64,000 nucleotides of DNA. Origin: Hyalella azteca. Lineage: Eukaryota; Arthropoda; Malacostraca; Amphipoda; Hyalellidae. The notes beneath the pieces were generated by a model. The model searched no databases and was not told where the DNA came from. It saw nothing but the letters and a program-made list of their open reading frames with translations. Of this stretch, positions 11,364 through 24,620 are shown piece after piece. The stretch is taken from assembly GCF_000764305.2 (NCBI RefSeq), contig NW_025944795.1:63838-127837 (forward strand), written 5' to 3'. Positions within the stretch are counted from its first letter, which is position 1. Each line of letters begins with the position of its first letter. Made by a program: the position numbers and the translations under genes.

Positions 11364-11808
11364 NAATTGGTTAAATTTATTAACTCTATGAATGTTTTGC
11401 TCTCGCGGTCACTTATCATTACCTTGCAATAGGTTAAATTTATTAACTTCAAGAAGGTTTTGCTCTCGCCGTCATTTATCATACCTTCGGAATAGGTTAA
11501 TTTTATAAAATTCATGAATGTTTTGCTCTCGCGGTAATTTATCATAACTTTGCAATAGGTTAAATTTATTGACTCTATGAATGTTTTTCTCTCGCGGTCA
11601 TTTATCTAAAATTTACAATAGGTTAAATTTATTAACTCTATGACTGTTATGCTCTCGCGGTCATTTATCATAACTTTGCAATAGGTTTAATTTATAAACT
11701 TTATGAATGTTTTGCTCTCGCGGTCATTTATCATAACTTTACAATAGGTTAAATTTATCAACTCTATGAATGTTTTACTACCGCTGTCATTTATCATATA
11801 GCTTTACA
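11364..11808. repeat. Approximately 63-bp minisatellite ending at an adapter
   Basis: About seven copies of a unit containing TTTGCTCTCGCGGTCATTTA. An N at 11364 marks the left join and the array runs straight into a Nextera adapter at 11811, so neither end is trustworthy. Confidence 0.9.
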
Positions 11809-11810
11809 AT

Positions 11811-11829
11811 CTGTCTCTTATACACATCT
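11811..11829 (-). other. Tn5/Nextera mosaic-end adapter sequence (assembly artefact)
   Basis: CTGTCTCTTATACACATCT is the exact reverse complement of the 19-bp mosaic end. Together with the copy at 3775 it shows mate-pair junction adapter left in gap-filled sequence. Confidence 0.93.
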
Positions 11830-12014
11830 GTGCAAAATAAGACTTTCGTTTTCCTCAATCCATTCAGTAAGAATAAAAGGCATGCTAACTAAAGAAAAAC
11901 CTGTAAAAACAGGTTAAATAGATTTACGTCGATAGGCTTCAACCACACAAACAAACTTTGACAAATAAATGCCAGATTATTGATGTTCACTACGTAATTT
12001 AGAAAATTTTGCAG

Positions 12015-12122
12015 GTCGCTTTGGCGAAGATCAGTTCTGACGCGAGGATGGCAAACGCTGCGTCTCCAAAGCATGCATGGATGTGCGGCGGTATCATCGA
12101 TTGCTTGGACTACAGCGATGAG
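12015..12122 (+). pseudogene. Decayed LDL-receptor class A exon
   Basis: After a TTTTGCAG acceptor the same phase as the intact exons downstream gives FGEDQF, a stop, then REDGKRCVSKACMDV. After a frame change it gives IIDCLDYSDE, the calcium-binding end of an LDL-A domain. A TGC-to-TGA change would explain the stop at the second cysteine, and no donor follows. So it is a relic of the same exon family as 13370 and 13839. Confidence 0.7.
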
Positions 12123-13369
12123 AGATTCTATTAGCATAACAAAATGCATTATATTTGTGAGAAATATAACTATTACTTACACCAAAATTGTATCAACTTA
12201 GTAATGTTATTTAGGTATCGACTTGGTCCGAACGGGAATTTATCCACTAGGATAAAGAGTAATCGAAATGTAACTCTCGAAACATTATTTAAAGAACACC
12301 GGAACGGAATCCGACTAAAGTAACTAGGTGTGAATAGTGAATGAATAATAAAACTTTAAATATGATCTTTATTTGAGTTATCTAGATATTTGAGGCTTCA
12401 CATTATAATTTAGGCTGTAGCTGCAAACGCACGACCAATGACAAGCTTCCGGTAACGGAGCCATGTAGCTGCCCCAGACAAGCCAGAAGCTCGACCTGGG
12501 AGGGTTGAGGTTATAGTTTAGGTTATAGTTCAGGTTATTGTTTAGGTTACAGTAACCTTGTTCTCGGTTTTAGCTTTGCTAATATTATTTGGTTTTGGTT
12601 ATATTAATAGTATTAGATTTTAGTTAAGGTAGTCGTGGTTTACGTTACTTAGGTTTAGTCACAGTAACACTATAATAGTAATAGGTTTATAGTCACGAGC
12701 AAAGAATCTATTCGTAAAACAGTATTCCTAAAGCAGTATTCATGTGGCAGTTGAATTGGAAAATGTGTTCACCAAACATGTAACATCACCAAAAACATCA
12801 TGTAACATCACTATTCACCAAATTCTCCTAACGTGTAACATCCTGAACAGTTCAAGGAGTTTGCGGTACAAACGTGGACATGTAAACGTCAATGGAGCCA
12901 GGGTGTTATACTGTACCAACGTCAATAGGTTGATTTTGAGGTTTTTGCATGCAGAATATGACGGACGCGACCATTTTAATGGTCATCTCGTAACCCTAAT
13001 GTCTTGGTACGTTGTGCTGCTCAGAAACTATGTTATTATATTCAGATTCATACTTTTTATTTAGTTTTTCAGATTGTGTTAGAGACCACGATTGCCGCCG
13101 GTCACAAATCATTGACAGATGTAAACGAATTATAAAAACGTATAAGAAAAAGTTATATTATTTTGTTATCTCGAATTTCTCACACAGAACACAATCGGTA
13201 GATCTATTCTCTATTTCGGTGGGACATTTAATTGGCGACAGACATGAATCTTGTCTGAATCAAAGAATGTGAGTTAACGACATACAAATCAATTGGCAAT
13301 GTTCAGCTTAAACTCTAACCGACAGTTTTGATATGTAATTTGCATACTATAATACCAATGTTCTGGCAG

Positions 13370-13485
13370 GTAACTGCACCTCGGAGCAGATGAAATGCGA
13401 CAACGGCGTGTGTGTGGATAATAAGAAGCTGTGTGATGGATTCAACGACTGCGGAGACTACAGTGACGAGCGAGGCTGTCTGTAG
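13370..13485 (+). CDS. LDL-receptor class A domain exon (a)
   Basis: From a TTCTGGCAG acceptor in phase 1 the exon encodes [20 protein letters not shown], then [13 protein letters not shown], a full LDL-A domain with the acidic SDE calcium site. It can splice at 13477 through a weak GTCTGT donor, in phase 1 and matching the next exon. Otherwise it stops at TAG 13483-13485, making this a possible terminal exon. The remainder of the plus-strand gene was not found, so it may be a gene fragment. Confidence 0.75.
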
Positions 13486-13838
13486 TTGTGATCATCTCGA
13501 AATTAATAGCCATTTTAAGCTGGTTTTACCATTAGTTATTTTTATAGCGACACATTTTTCTTCGCTATACCAAATTCTAGAATTTCAGTGAGCAATTGAA
13601 TTCGAGATTCGGCCTATTTGTGATTGGAAATATTATTGTTATTCCGCGAAGCGATTGCCGTGGCGTATGGCTCAACCAAACTTCGAGGGTACGTTACACT
13701 TAAGTTCAATAGTGATAAGGAAATAAAAGAAAAGGAACGAGAAAGGATAAGAACGGCTAAAAATGACGCCTGGTTCAAGAATATTCGCATATTGTTGCAT
13801 TAATTCATTAATTAATTTACCCAATAACTCATTTTCAG

Positions 13839-13949
13839 GCAACTGCAGCACTGACCAGTTCTTATGCCAGAACAATGGCATGTGCATTCACGAGCGGAGC
13901 GTGTGTAACGGCTACAACAACTGCGGTGACTACAGCGATGAGCAGAACT
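13839..13949 (+). CDS. LDL-receptor class A domain exon (b)
   Basis: The acceptor CATTTTCAG and donor GTGAGA bound a phase-1 to phase-1 exon of 111 nt. It encodes [18 protein letters not shown] then [15 protein letters not shown], a second complete LDL-A domain with all key cysteines; the last is completed across the intron. Its closeness to the exon at 13370 indicates tandem exon duplication. Confidence 0.78.
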
Positions 13950-14399
13950 GTGAGAGATTATGGTTTAAAACATTATATAGACTGTAATAAATTAAGGTTG
14001 AGTGCAAATGGCTGCGAGAACTAAAATTAATACATTCATGTGAATGAATATGAATGAATGCTAAACCCAATGTTATTCAGTTGAATGTTTGATAATTCCA
14101 TATTGAGATTGTAACGCAAAAAATAAAAAAACTGAGGCCTTTGAATTTGTTAAATAAAATCAAAGCACATTATTTAAATAATAGAATTCATTTTGAACAG
14201 AATTCACTCAAGTATCGACAACATTAAATTTGAAATGATTCTAATTGTAATCAGAATAATGATTAATTTTCTGCAGGTACGTTTTCACGTAACGCACGGC
14301 ACATTTCATCTCAATTCACGAATAGGTGTGTTCAGTAAAAAAACAGATAGAGAAATAATTCAATGATTTAGATTCAAACGGCATGTAAAGTTTTTATCT

Positions 14400-15761
14400 G
14401 TACGAGCAGGAACCGTGTTCAGAAGGAATAACCAATCGCATGTGACCGTTGTGCCATTTATGATCATGGTAGACATTATATTCAAGATCCATAATCAAGT
14501 AGCTCATGCAGGTTGGCATCCGGCGGTTAATTCAATTGTCAATTGTCCGTGATGTATGCGTCAGCTGACCGCATTGCCAGCGGTATAAATCTTCTAGTCA
14601 ACTGATAACTCCGCCTGTACTTAAAGTGCAACCAACCCATCCGATCGACTTAGTAGCATTAGATTTACTTTAATTTCATCGCTCATCTAGGGGTAACATT
14701 GTATTGCTAGTAGCCATTGACCTTAGTCCTAAGTTTATGATAGCTGTGCCATCAAGAAATAAAACTCCTCACACCGTATCCGAAGCATTCAAAAGTATTG
14801 TATTACCTAGCATGATTAGGATACCTAACGGAATTTTAAAAGCTAATGGACCGGAATTTAGGGCTGCGGAATTCAACGAAATTGTAGAATCGCACATTTA
14901 TTCGCACATTACACATTTATTCAACTCGCTATATAGAGCTGCGTCTGATGGTTATGTATATAGAGCGCAGTAACCAGACAATCATCCAGCTTTTAATCAA
15001 TAATAAGATCAATAGGGTATTATAATAAGATCAATAGGGTATTAGTGATGTATAACAACACGTACCATTCGCAGATAGGATGTAGTCCGGCTCAATTTAT
15101 ACTCATGAAGAGCCATGATAGCACTAGCGCAGTACCTGTGAACGTAGAAACTGGTAATTCGTGGAAAGAAGGGCATGCAAAGTTTTGTTCATTCACGATA
15201 GGGCAGAATGTAGCGCATAAAATTAATAGAGTTGGGAATCTTAGCAGGGATAAATTAGCACCCAAATTTGAGGGTCCTTTTTTAGTGACGAAAGTGTAAT
15301 CTAATGGGGTTAAGCACGAAGTTAAGGATAATAGAGGTAATATTCAAAAGGTTTATCATAGACAGCTGAAGGAATGGAACGATTTTCCGAGTAAATGAGA
15401 ATGTAAATTACTACGAGTATAAGGACGTCAGACGATAGACTTATGTTGATTTATCATAGAAAAAAATACACTGTTCATAATATGTATCCCAATCAATTTC
15501 CAATGCTTAATAGGTGTGTAAAGTTTCAGTGGTAATAGTAGAATGTCAAATATGCTTATGGATGTAAATGTTGTTAAACGATAGACGCCATTTTGTATAT
15601 AATTTCGAGGTAAACATACGGATCACAGGTGAATAGGACCGTTACTTGTAATATATGGCGAATAATAATAGTGTATGCAATGCGAACAGATATAAATATG
15701 TTTATAATGGCTCGTCTCGTTTTTGTTGGCGTGGATAAGTGTATCCACTGGTGGGGGGAAA
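14400..15761 (+). mobile_element. Ty3/gypsy-type retrotransposon relic: integrase region
   Basis: Broken reading frames keep integrase landmarks in order. These are a HAGWHP-like stretch near 14500, LLVAIDLSPKF with the first catalytic Asp (14700-14740), LKANGPEF with the second Asp replaced by Gly-Pro context (14845), MMYNNTYHSQIGCSPAQF (15045), then RDKLAPKFEGPFLVTK (15250) and a HRQLKEW-like end at 15360. Several stops and a short tandem duplication (AATAAGATCAATAGGGTATT) show it is inactive. The 5' part is missing. A GGTGGGGGGAAA polypurine tract precedes the LTR. Confidence 0.8.
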
Positions 15762-16090
15762 TGTTGTGACCGCCACAACATGATAGAATCGCTTTTCTGT
15801 TTTCATTACTTACTTTGCGTTTCATTCTGTACATATATTTACCATAACTGTATTAAATAATTAGTTCAGAGTGAACTGAACAGATGGTTCTTGTTGTAAC
15901 AGTTGAAATTAGGGTTCTGGGTACGAGTTAGTAAGAGACAGGCTGTCACATGTGAAAGTTCTCAAGTTTATGCTCCTCGAAAAATATCAAGGTATTCATT
16001 ATCCTTCGCGTACTACCAAAACTATCGATTAAATTGGCATTGTGGAGTGGTAGCAGCGCAGAAAATTGAAGTAGTGTGTGCGCCACAACA
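15762..16090 (+). repeat. 3' LTR of the gypsy relic
   Basis: The left end TGTTGTG follows the polypurine tract and the right end is CACAACA. The two form the short inverted repeat expected of LTR termini, about 329 bp apart. No 5' LTR is in the window. Confidence 0.6.
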
Positions 16091-16426
16091 TCAGAATACC
16101 TTGGGTTAATTCAGCCATCTAAATTGTGAATTAGCTTGGAGGTTAGAAAATAACGTTAGAATTCTGTGTTGAATCTCGGATGCCTTTTATTAAGATGACG
16201 CCTTGGTAAAATACTTTGCTGATGCTTAAATAGGCCTTTGATTAATTTAGTTACTTTGTCCACAGGTCTCGCCTGTATATCATACACGAAAAAAATATTA
16301 CCTCACGCCTGTTTACTCCGCATTGCATTGTCTGGCTGAATCTGACCACAATAAACAAGATAAGTTGGACGCTCTTTATACCCACCGTATCACCCGAATT
16401 TCTCCGGGTTTACCTCAACCACGTTA

Positions 16427-16965
16427 TTGGCTCATATTATTATTACCACGTCATTGATTGCACCCCCTTACCGCAGTTGCAACACACTGTTGGAGTCGTT
16501 CTCGGATGATGGAGTAACTGTGGCAGTGAATTCCGAACGCTATGCTGCAATGTTGCAAAATTTCTTGCAGCCCAGGATGGAAAACATTGTTGAAAATGAA
16601 GCATTGGAAGACGTGTGGTTCCAGCAGGATGGGGGCTACAGCTCACACAGCCCGAATGTCACGCATGTTTCCCGGACGTCTGGTGTCTCTGAGGGATGAT
16701 TTACAGTGGCCTGCGAGGTCACCTGATTTGAGCATTTGCGATTTCTTTCTTTGGGGACTTATAAAAGAGAGGGTGTTCAGAAGTCGCCCTCACACCCTAC
16801 CACAGTTAAAGGAACGGATTGTTGCAGCAGAGGTTATGGCCATACCTCGCCATATATGTGAACGTGCTGTAGGAAACCTCCGAGAATAACTCCAACAGTG
16901 TGATGCAGCTAATGGACAACATCTTCCTGATATGGTTTTCAAAAGTATTTTAAATGGTATGTTAT
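16427..16965 (+). mobile_element. Mariner/IS630-type transposase relic (C-terminal half)
   Basis: Two overlapping frames give the piece: MLQNFLQPRMENIVENEALE then VWFQQDG, and after a frameshift near 16635 ATAHTARM, FPGRLVSLRDDLQWPARSPD and CDFFLWGLIKERV. QQDG-x-x-AH and ARSPD-x-x-x-CDFFLW are hallmarks of DDE transposases of this superfamily. A stop at 16887 and loss of the N-terminal half make it inactive. Confidence 0.82.
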
Positions 16966-17769
16966 GCTAACCTCGAGGAAAATAATTTTTATTCTTTATG
17001 TACCTCCATTTATCTTTTATTTCGCCTCAAAACTGCTCAATCGGTTCTGCCTCACCATCTATTAGCTAGCTAACACATTTAAATTGTATATTGTAATTAA
17101 TATATAACAAATAGTCCAATAGTTAGTTAGAGATTTCTTATAGCCTTATACGAATTATAGCTAAGCTGCTAGCTATGTACAATGTATTGCAACACTTGAT
17201 GTCTCTGTACAAAAAAAAATGCAATTCATTGGAACCTAATACACATTAAAGGCAACAAGTTTATATTCCAATTTGTCATAGTACATTTATACTAAACCAT
17301 GAATAACAATACCTCAAAATAAATTAAAGACTGCCACTCAATATATTTAAATATATGAAAAATAAAAACAAAATAAAAAAATAAAAAATCATGATTTTTT
17401 ATAAAAAATCAAATGATTTAATCACATGATTTAAGAAGTTTGATTTAATCAATGCCAACCCTGCCACGAATAATAGAAAGAAATAGGCTAGCAGATGCTA
17501 TTTTTACCTAAACATTTTAATAATTTTCTATGAACTGCAATGGCGAAAATCGCCCTCAGCCATCAATTGTAAAAATGTTACAAATGGTTGAAAGCAGAAG
17601 CACATAAATTTTGATAATGGTAATCTGGTCGGTTTGTATCACAGATACTTTTTTTGCGAGATGTAACCAGAGAAACTCTTCCTTTTTGCCGATCCTCGTT
17701 GAAAAGAAGATCCGTGGACGATTTCTGACTTGAGTGGAACAGCGGGGAAAAAAACATCAAGAATTTACC

Positions 17770-18261
17770 ATGCTTATGGAAGCCAAGACTTGGAAAGCCT
17801 CATTGGCTCTGGCGTTCGCGACCATTCTCCTTGTGGATTTTAGTCTGGCAAGTCAACGGCACCGCAGGAACACCGAAAGGAAGTTGAATAAAGATCAACA
17901 ATTTACATCACTCAACTCGATGTCTAATGAAGACGATGCTAAAAACTAAACTATTCACTGGACTGCTCAGGAAATCAATCAAAATTCATCAACAGTGAAC
18001 TCGACAAACTTCAAAGATTTATTCGCAAATAAACGTCAAGACTGTTCTTCGAGCTTTTTTATGAAAGGCAACAAGCAAATGAGTACAGGAATTGTCACTC
18101 CTCCGCTGACTGAACAAAAATTACATTTAAAGAGTGAATCTTTCGACTTCTGCATCGTGTCTGGAGGCGAAGCAAAAATGGTCTTCAAGTTTGGAGGAAC
18201 CGCAAACGTCGAGGTACTTCTACAGCAAGTAAAACAGTCTCCCATCCAGAACGTTACATAG
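17770..18261 (+). pseudogene. Unrecognised secreted-protein gene remnant
   Basis: An ATG opens a signal-peptide-like start (KASLALAFATILLVDFSLAS) followed by a basic RHRRNTERK stretch. A TAA at 17947 interrupts, but the same frame stays open for another 104 codons, with CSSSFFMKGNKQM and FDFCIVSGGEAKMVFKFGG, to TAG 18259. A further fragment at 18475-18610 reads LSATNGAYWWLCRTRAEDL. I do not recognise the family. The shared frame across the stop argues for a disabled gene, possibly from a mobile or viral source. Confidence 0.35.
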
Positions 18262-18619
18262 AAAACGTTGGCTCTGGTAGCTTCCGAGAACCAGTAACTA
18301 AAATAAAATAATTCTTCATCTACGAGCTAACATGTGGGACCACAAGCTATAAATTCCAGTGAACCGGCACAAGTCGGAATAGATTGTAGCTGCTACCACG
18401 GCGAAATTGACGACCAGACAATCAAACTTTGGGGATCTTGTGAAAAAGACAATGGCTGCTCACCAGTATAATCGGTGGATGTGACGGAAAGATCAAAAGA
18501 TGCTCTACTCACGGACAAATTGAGTGTGATATTATCTGCCACTAATGGAGCTTATTGGTGGCTGTGTCGGACGAGGGCAGAGGATTTGAAAAACATGGCA
18601 TTTCCTCAACCGTGACGAG

Positions 18620-21600
18620 GGACTAAAATGGACGAATATTGATCACTTAAGATCGCTGTGCAATTGGAAATGAGAAGTTTTCCTGCCTAAATTTTGAAAA
18701 AAGTCTTTACTTTCTTGATGTATTCCGTCGCGCGCTATGTGAAAAACTGTAAAAAGTTGGGGTCATCGTTGAATATATCTACCCTGAATGTCTGTCAATT
18801 TCTAAAATTCATAAAAGCTCTGTTCTATCATATTATATATATTTTTGTTCGTAATCCAAAAAAATATATGAAACAAAATTTTATTTTAACATTCAAGCTA
18901 CATTGTGGATATTATTGCAAACTAAAATTCTCAACGACAAGTAGATTGGGGGATTATTTGTATATTTAACGATTCAAGTTTGACGCAAACGCAAATAATG
19001 TAAGTGAACAGATTTCGACCTCTAAGAAGACTTTTTGAGAACGTAATTTAAACTGATTGTAAATCATCATTAATATATTAACTAAATTTAACGCCGTTGA
19101 GAAAGTTGTCTATGCTCGATTTATTCGAAGGTTACAGGCAAGCTTTTAGAGTTGTCCTGCTAGCGTGACGTAAGTGTTTGTTACGATACGATGCGAGTGT
19201 CGTAAGAGTATTATACGACACACTATGAGGCTTGTTGCATATGCAATACCACGATATGTCTTGCCTGCTCCTGACTTCATGAAATTGCAACGTTATGCCC
19301 TTTACAAACGTTATCTTCACCCAAGTATTGATTTGAGTGTTTCTGTATTATTTGAACAAAATAAAGAAAGAAAATATGATGTGGTGATTCTTCTTAAATC
19401 TTAAAATTATGTTTTAGTTTTACGTTAAAGTCGAAATTTAAGTTAAAATTCACGTATGATCATGAAGTATAATCTTTCGTATAAAAGAGTGTGGAATGGT
19501 CTGCTCATTATTTTATGTTGAACTTTTTAGATTGGAAGCCAAGAGGAATTTTCAAAGTGATTATGCATTTATTTTTTTTTATTTTTATTTTTTCAAAAAG
19601 TGTATCTCTGAATAATGGTAACAAAAGCATAAAGGTAAAAAATTTCATTTAATTTCCCCATAAAAAAATTAGCCGGACTTTATGAAATTAAGGCAATAGA
19701 AGTGTGTAAAATAATTAGTTATTTGAAAATATCTAGTGTCGAAGACAAATCTGAACATAAAAATTAAGATGACACAAGTGGATATAAAAATATATACTTT
19801 ATTCTGCAATGTTCAGATTTGAGCAGGTATTATTTCGGTCTATATACCACTCATGCAAATTGAATTTTTATTGTCTACTTCAGATGCCCTACTATTCATT
19901 AGATGAAGTACTTAGCTAGTGAATATTAGTTTACTAATCGATAAATTCGCATGTATAGCCTGATATCGTGTACGTTTTTTTTATGAACTATTGATGAAAA
20001 AATTGTCATGGTAAATTTGTACAAAGCTTCGCTTTCACTTAACATCGCTTTCGATTTTCACTTTTTTTTACTTTCATTGTATCGGCATGAAATGTCATCG
20101 TGTCAAAACTTATAATTGCTGGTTTCAAATATTGAAGCGTACATATTATTGAGATTAATGTCCAAATAATTGTGATATAATAATATGAATAATAAATATT
20201 TTCACTGTCCTTCATGTTCAATTTATATGACTTTGACTTTTTGGCTCACCACTCATTCGTCATTTCTACTATTAATATCATTTCATTATCTTTGTATAAA
20301 GATATTCCATTTTTTATTTGAATGAAGATAAGAATTATTCAGAATTTCTTTCATATTTTGTGAAAGAATCTAAGACCTGCACCAAAATTTCGATAAAAAT
20401 CTCCGGATTGTTTCCACTTTGTGAAGCAAAAAAATTAAATTTGTTCAAGCAATCAACTAAAGAAATATACAACTTTTTATCAGATATTATGAATATTTTG
20501 CCATAAAATTTACATCGTTGGCATGATAGACGGATAAAATTGTCTGCTAATAAAGTTGGAATTTCAAGAGTTAATTCTTCATATAAAAGGATTTAAGTGG
20601 ACCAAAGTGGGTGATCCTGACATTAAAACCGTTGAATGTACCTAACGAATTTATAATTACCAATCTAATAGAAGGAAAAATGTATTAATAACTTTTTACA
20701 CGAGTTCTTCTTTATGGTTCGAGCCATACTTTCTTACTTGTAATTCAAGTTTTTTTCTGCCTCGATTCAATTAATAGCGATGCTCGAACCAAGTTTTGTG
20801 CGCAATTGAAGAAAGAAAATTATTTTATGGTTGGTGATTATCTTATAATGGTGTGCTATTTATTTAAGTTATTTATTTAAAAAATCAAATAAGGATATTG
20901 GATTTTTTAAATAAATAACTATTGATGCTGGTAGATAATTACTATTGTTATTAATAAAACTTTAATTTTCAAACTCCTCCTTAGCATGATAATTTTTTAA
21001 CGCTGTTCAAATAACTAGCAAATGAAAAACTAGTAGAGATGACCTTGAATTTTAAAATATTTCATGAAATTACATATTACAAAATGCTTTGATTTAATTA
21101 CTATGCTTCAAATCAAATTTTTTCGTTTAGAGATTTAATGGACGCATGTGTACAATAATATTTTTTAAGGTATAAAAATTAAAATCATTCTATATTATTA
21201 GAAGTTCTTATCATTATTTATGTTATTATTATTATATTATTATCATTATTATTTAATAATATATTATATTTATATAATATTTTAACATTCTCATTTTACA
21301 AAATACTGATGAAAATAAAACCGAAAATAGGCATATACCTCTTTGCGACTCCCGATGCATCTCTTCCAGTCACCGTTTCCTGACTGGAATTATACGTTAT
21401 ACCTAGCGTTTCTTCGAGCAGTTTCTCAATATATAATATGTAGAGCAGCATTGGTACTCTTGCGAGACATTTAGGACACTTGCGAGACATTTAGGACACT
21501 TGCGAGAGCGAGCGTGACCAGGATACGGGCCTTGCGTGACACGCACGATGTTGTTCAACACCGCACATACAAAACGTAGGTTTTGTCACACGGAGCATCA

Positions 21601-24600
21601 TAAGGTTGGAATATAGAGGAAAAATGGAAGTCGAATGATTTTAACTCTGATTCTACTGATACATTAACTACCTTCAATGATATTATTTGCATCCGAGGAC
21701 TCGAATGAACTTGAGTTGATGGAAATATTGTTTTTAGTTTAGAATGATTTTTTCATTGAAAACTGATTATAACCAAAGAATGATTCGTTCGTTATAACCT
21801 CTGGTCATGTCTTACAAAATTAATTATAGCTTCTTATCGTGTTGTGTAAAATGTATTATAACTTCTTATCGTTTCGTGTAAAATTCATTATTTTATGCCA
21901 GACCGTTTCGTGTAAAATTCATTACGATGTCTTATCGCGTCGTGCAAAATTCATTGTAATGTCTTAATGTGTCATGCAAAATTCGTTGTAATGTCTTATC
22001 GTGTCGTCTATAAATCATTATAATGGCTGACAGTGTCGTGTAAAATCAATGTCTTATCCTGTCGAGTAAAATTCATTACAGTCTTCGGCTATGAGTGAAG
22101 GACAGCTACAGTATACATGTATATAAGCTCCCATCAATTACTGGGAATTCGTGCGGAATTCATGTGGATGAAACACAAGCGCCACAGATTGACTTTCATT
22201 GAGCAGTGCGCTCTCCATTTGTTAGAGTTCAAAACTACATAAGAAAATATCATTTGCTATGTAATATAATGATATAATAATGAAGCTGTATGTAAAGCGA
22301 GCCACCTAATATTCAAAAGGGTAATCGTTAACTTAAAAATTGGAAAACTAGTATTAAGTTAAATAAAAAAGTAAAGTAAATACAAAACCCCACATTGCCT
22401 TGCTATTATCCTAAAAATTGGATTTATACATTTGAATTTTAAAGGGAGTTGCAACTGATATAAAAAGAAACAGAAGTGACTTGCATTTCTTAATTTTGTA
22501 TTAAAATTTTGTGTAAATTTTACATTCATCTATTATAATTAGCTAATAATTGAATATATCAGTTCCAAAACCTTCATTAAAGATCGAACCCCCTAGTCTA
22601 TGTTCTTTGTTTAACATCTGACTAAGGAATAATTTTTCCAGAACATAGAAATACAATAAAATGAGCCGTATGATTATGAAAAAATGCATAGACGAAACCA
22701 AATAGCTTTCGCCGTTCGTAATTTTCATTAAAATGATCTTTTTGTTTTTATAATTGATGTCCCTTGCCTTGTTGGAATGCACAGTGGAGGAAATGTTTGC
22801 ATTTCTGGTTATGAAATTATACCAATTTTATTAATAAAAGTGAAAAATTCATGACATCAAACTAAAGATGATGGTTCTAAAGATTAGTACTTATTGGTGC
22901 GTCTATTTTAAAATTTTCGAAAGCGCAAAATAGTTGAGAAGTGAGCGAAAATCTACTATTATAAGATGCCTATTTTCTCGTATTACTAAATTATATAAAA
23001 TCGTAAGACTCGTACTTTATTGAGTAAATTGAATAATGCAACGAGAACTGGAACTAATGCATGTAAGTATATAATCAGATGAATACATTTAATACTATAG
23101 GTATAATGGTTTAGAAATAAATGCTCAGCTAGATTTGCCGAGTAAATCTAAATGTTTAAAATCTAGATTTCTACAGAGTTAGAAGCTAGAATCGTAGCTC
23201 CTATATGCAACGATTATAATAATATAAAGATTGTAAAAAGATTTTAATTTGGAGTGTATCGGATTTGGTGTATCCCGGAGATGACTAAAAGAAGATAATA
23301 ATATTTAAAGTGAGTTTTTCATCGAATTATTATCTTTTTATGGAGACATTTCCAGACGGATAAAAATACAACTGAATATTAATAGCAACATTTTATTCGT
23401 TTTGTCTAAACAATATTACAATTAACACATAAAAGCCATGAAAATTCTCCTTCACATACTCTATCAGTCTTCATATTGTTCATCGTTTCTAATGTCTGTT
23501 CGCAAACACATAGTTTCGTATATGGTTGAAATGTATAAGAATAAAAATATTTGCAACAGTCTTTTTTTGGCATGGATGCGAAATTTTTCTTTCCGCAAAA
23601 ATGCATAAAATATTTGTAAGTGATTCTTCGAGATATATATTAAACTGTCAAAATTGGTGAAGATTAGATATTTAGTTATCATAAACAAAGACTAGAAACT
23701 CAGACGCCAAAACTTTAGAAAAATATAACCATCTCGTTGTAGTCATAATTTTTATTTTAACTGATATAAGTAATTATTAAATATGAGATCCGAATTAACC
23801 TAAGTTAGGTTACTAATTGAGACGGGTTACATCCCAAACTTCATGCTGGTACAATTTAAAGCTATTTTAATATCGGCAAAAATAATTCCAATATTAAAAA
23901 ATTAACTATTTCTTGTATGAAATGAAATCAAACTATTTATATAAATATTTCTCAAATGTACAGTAATACAATTTTTATAAGTTTTTTAATATTATGTGAT
24001 AGTTTGTAGAAAATTAATGGTAACTCATGTTGGTAAACTTTATTTATTTTTTTAAAAGGCCTTCCACACTCACCATTCCAATGAACCAAACCGTATATGA
24101 ATAATGAATTTAATTGATTTAAGTGAAATTAATTTAACCTAATAATGGAATCGTACAAATTAGTTTATTGAAATACCACAAGTTCCGACGAAATATCTAA
24201 CCTAAGTAATGGAAATTTTCGAAGTAATCATTTTGGATTGAGTCCTGATTTGAAACTCAGATTTCCACGGAATCGTCGTTCCGATTGAAAACAATTGTCC
24301 AGAAGTCAATTCAATACATTTCAGTGACCATGCCATTAACATAACTTTCGATCGACCTAATGTTCAATTAACTTCTCGACAAGAATGTCTCTATTCCTCA
24401 ACATTATTCGATGAACTTTCGGTTTAAGTGCTCGTTTTTTCACTATAGGTCAAACATTTCGAGATTTTTCGAATTGTACATTTTATCTATACATATGTGG
24501 ATGAACCATTTGATTTTCCAGAGCAATCCCCTTTTGGTTCAGTATTTTTAAAATTCGATTTATGAATTATTTTATAATTCAACGTGATTCAAGAATAAAG

Positions 24601-24620
24601 TTCACAGTTCTGTATTTTGT
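18620..24620. other. AT-rich intergenic region, no supported gene
   Basis: Six kilobases with only short open frames. Slightly GC-richer islands at 19130-19330, 21330-21560 and 22080-22210 show no splice-consistent exon or family match. Confidence 0.5.
21810..22080. repeat. Degenerate ~35-bp tandem repeat
   Basis: Seven or eight diverged copies of a unit built on CTTATCGTGTCGTGTAAAAT and TCATTATAATGT. Confidence 0.75.

Noticed and set aside
12500..12560. TTAGGTTA-rich stretch resembling arthropod telomeric TTAGG repeats
   Set aside because: Units are irregular (GGTTATAGTTTAGG, GGTTATTG), not tandem TTAGG.
22115..22135. TATATAAG box on the plus strand
   Set aside because: No gene starts within the following 2 kb.
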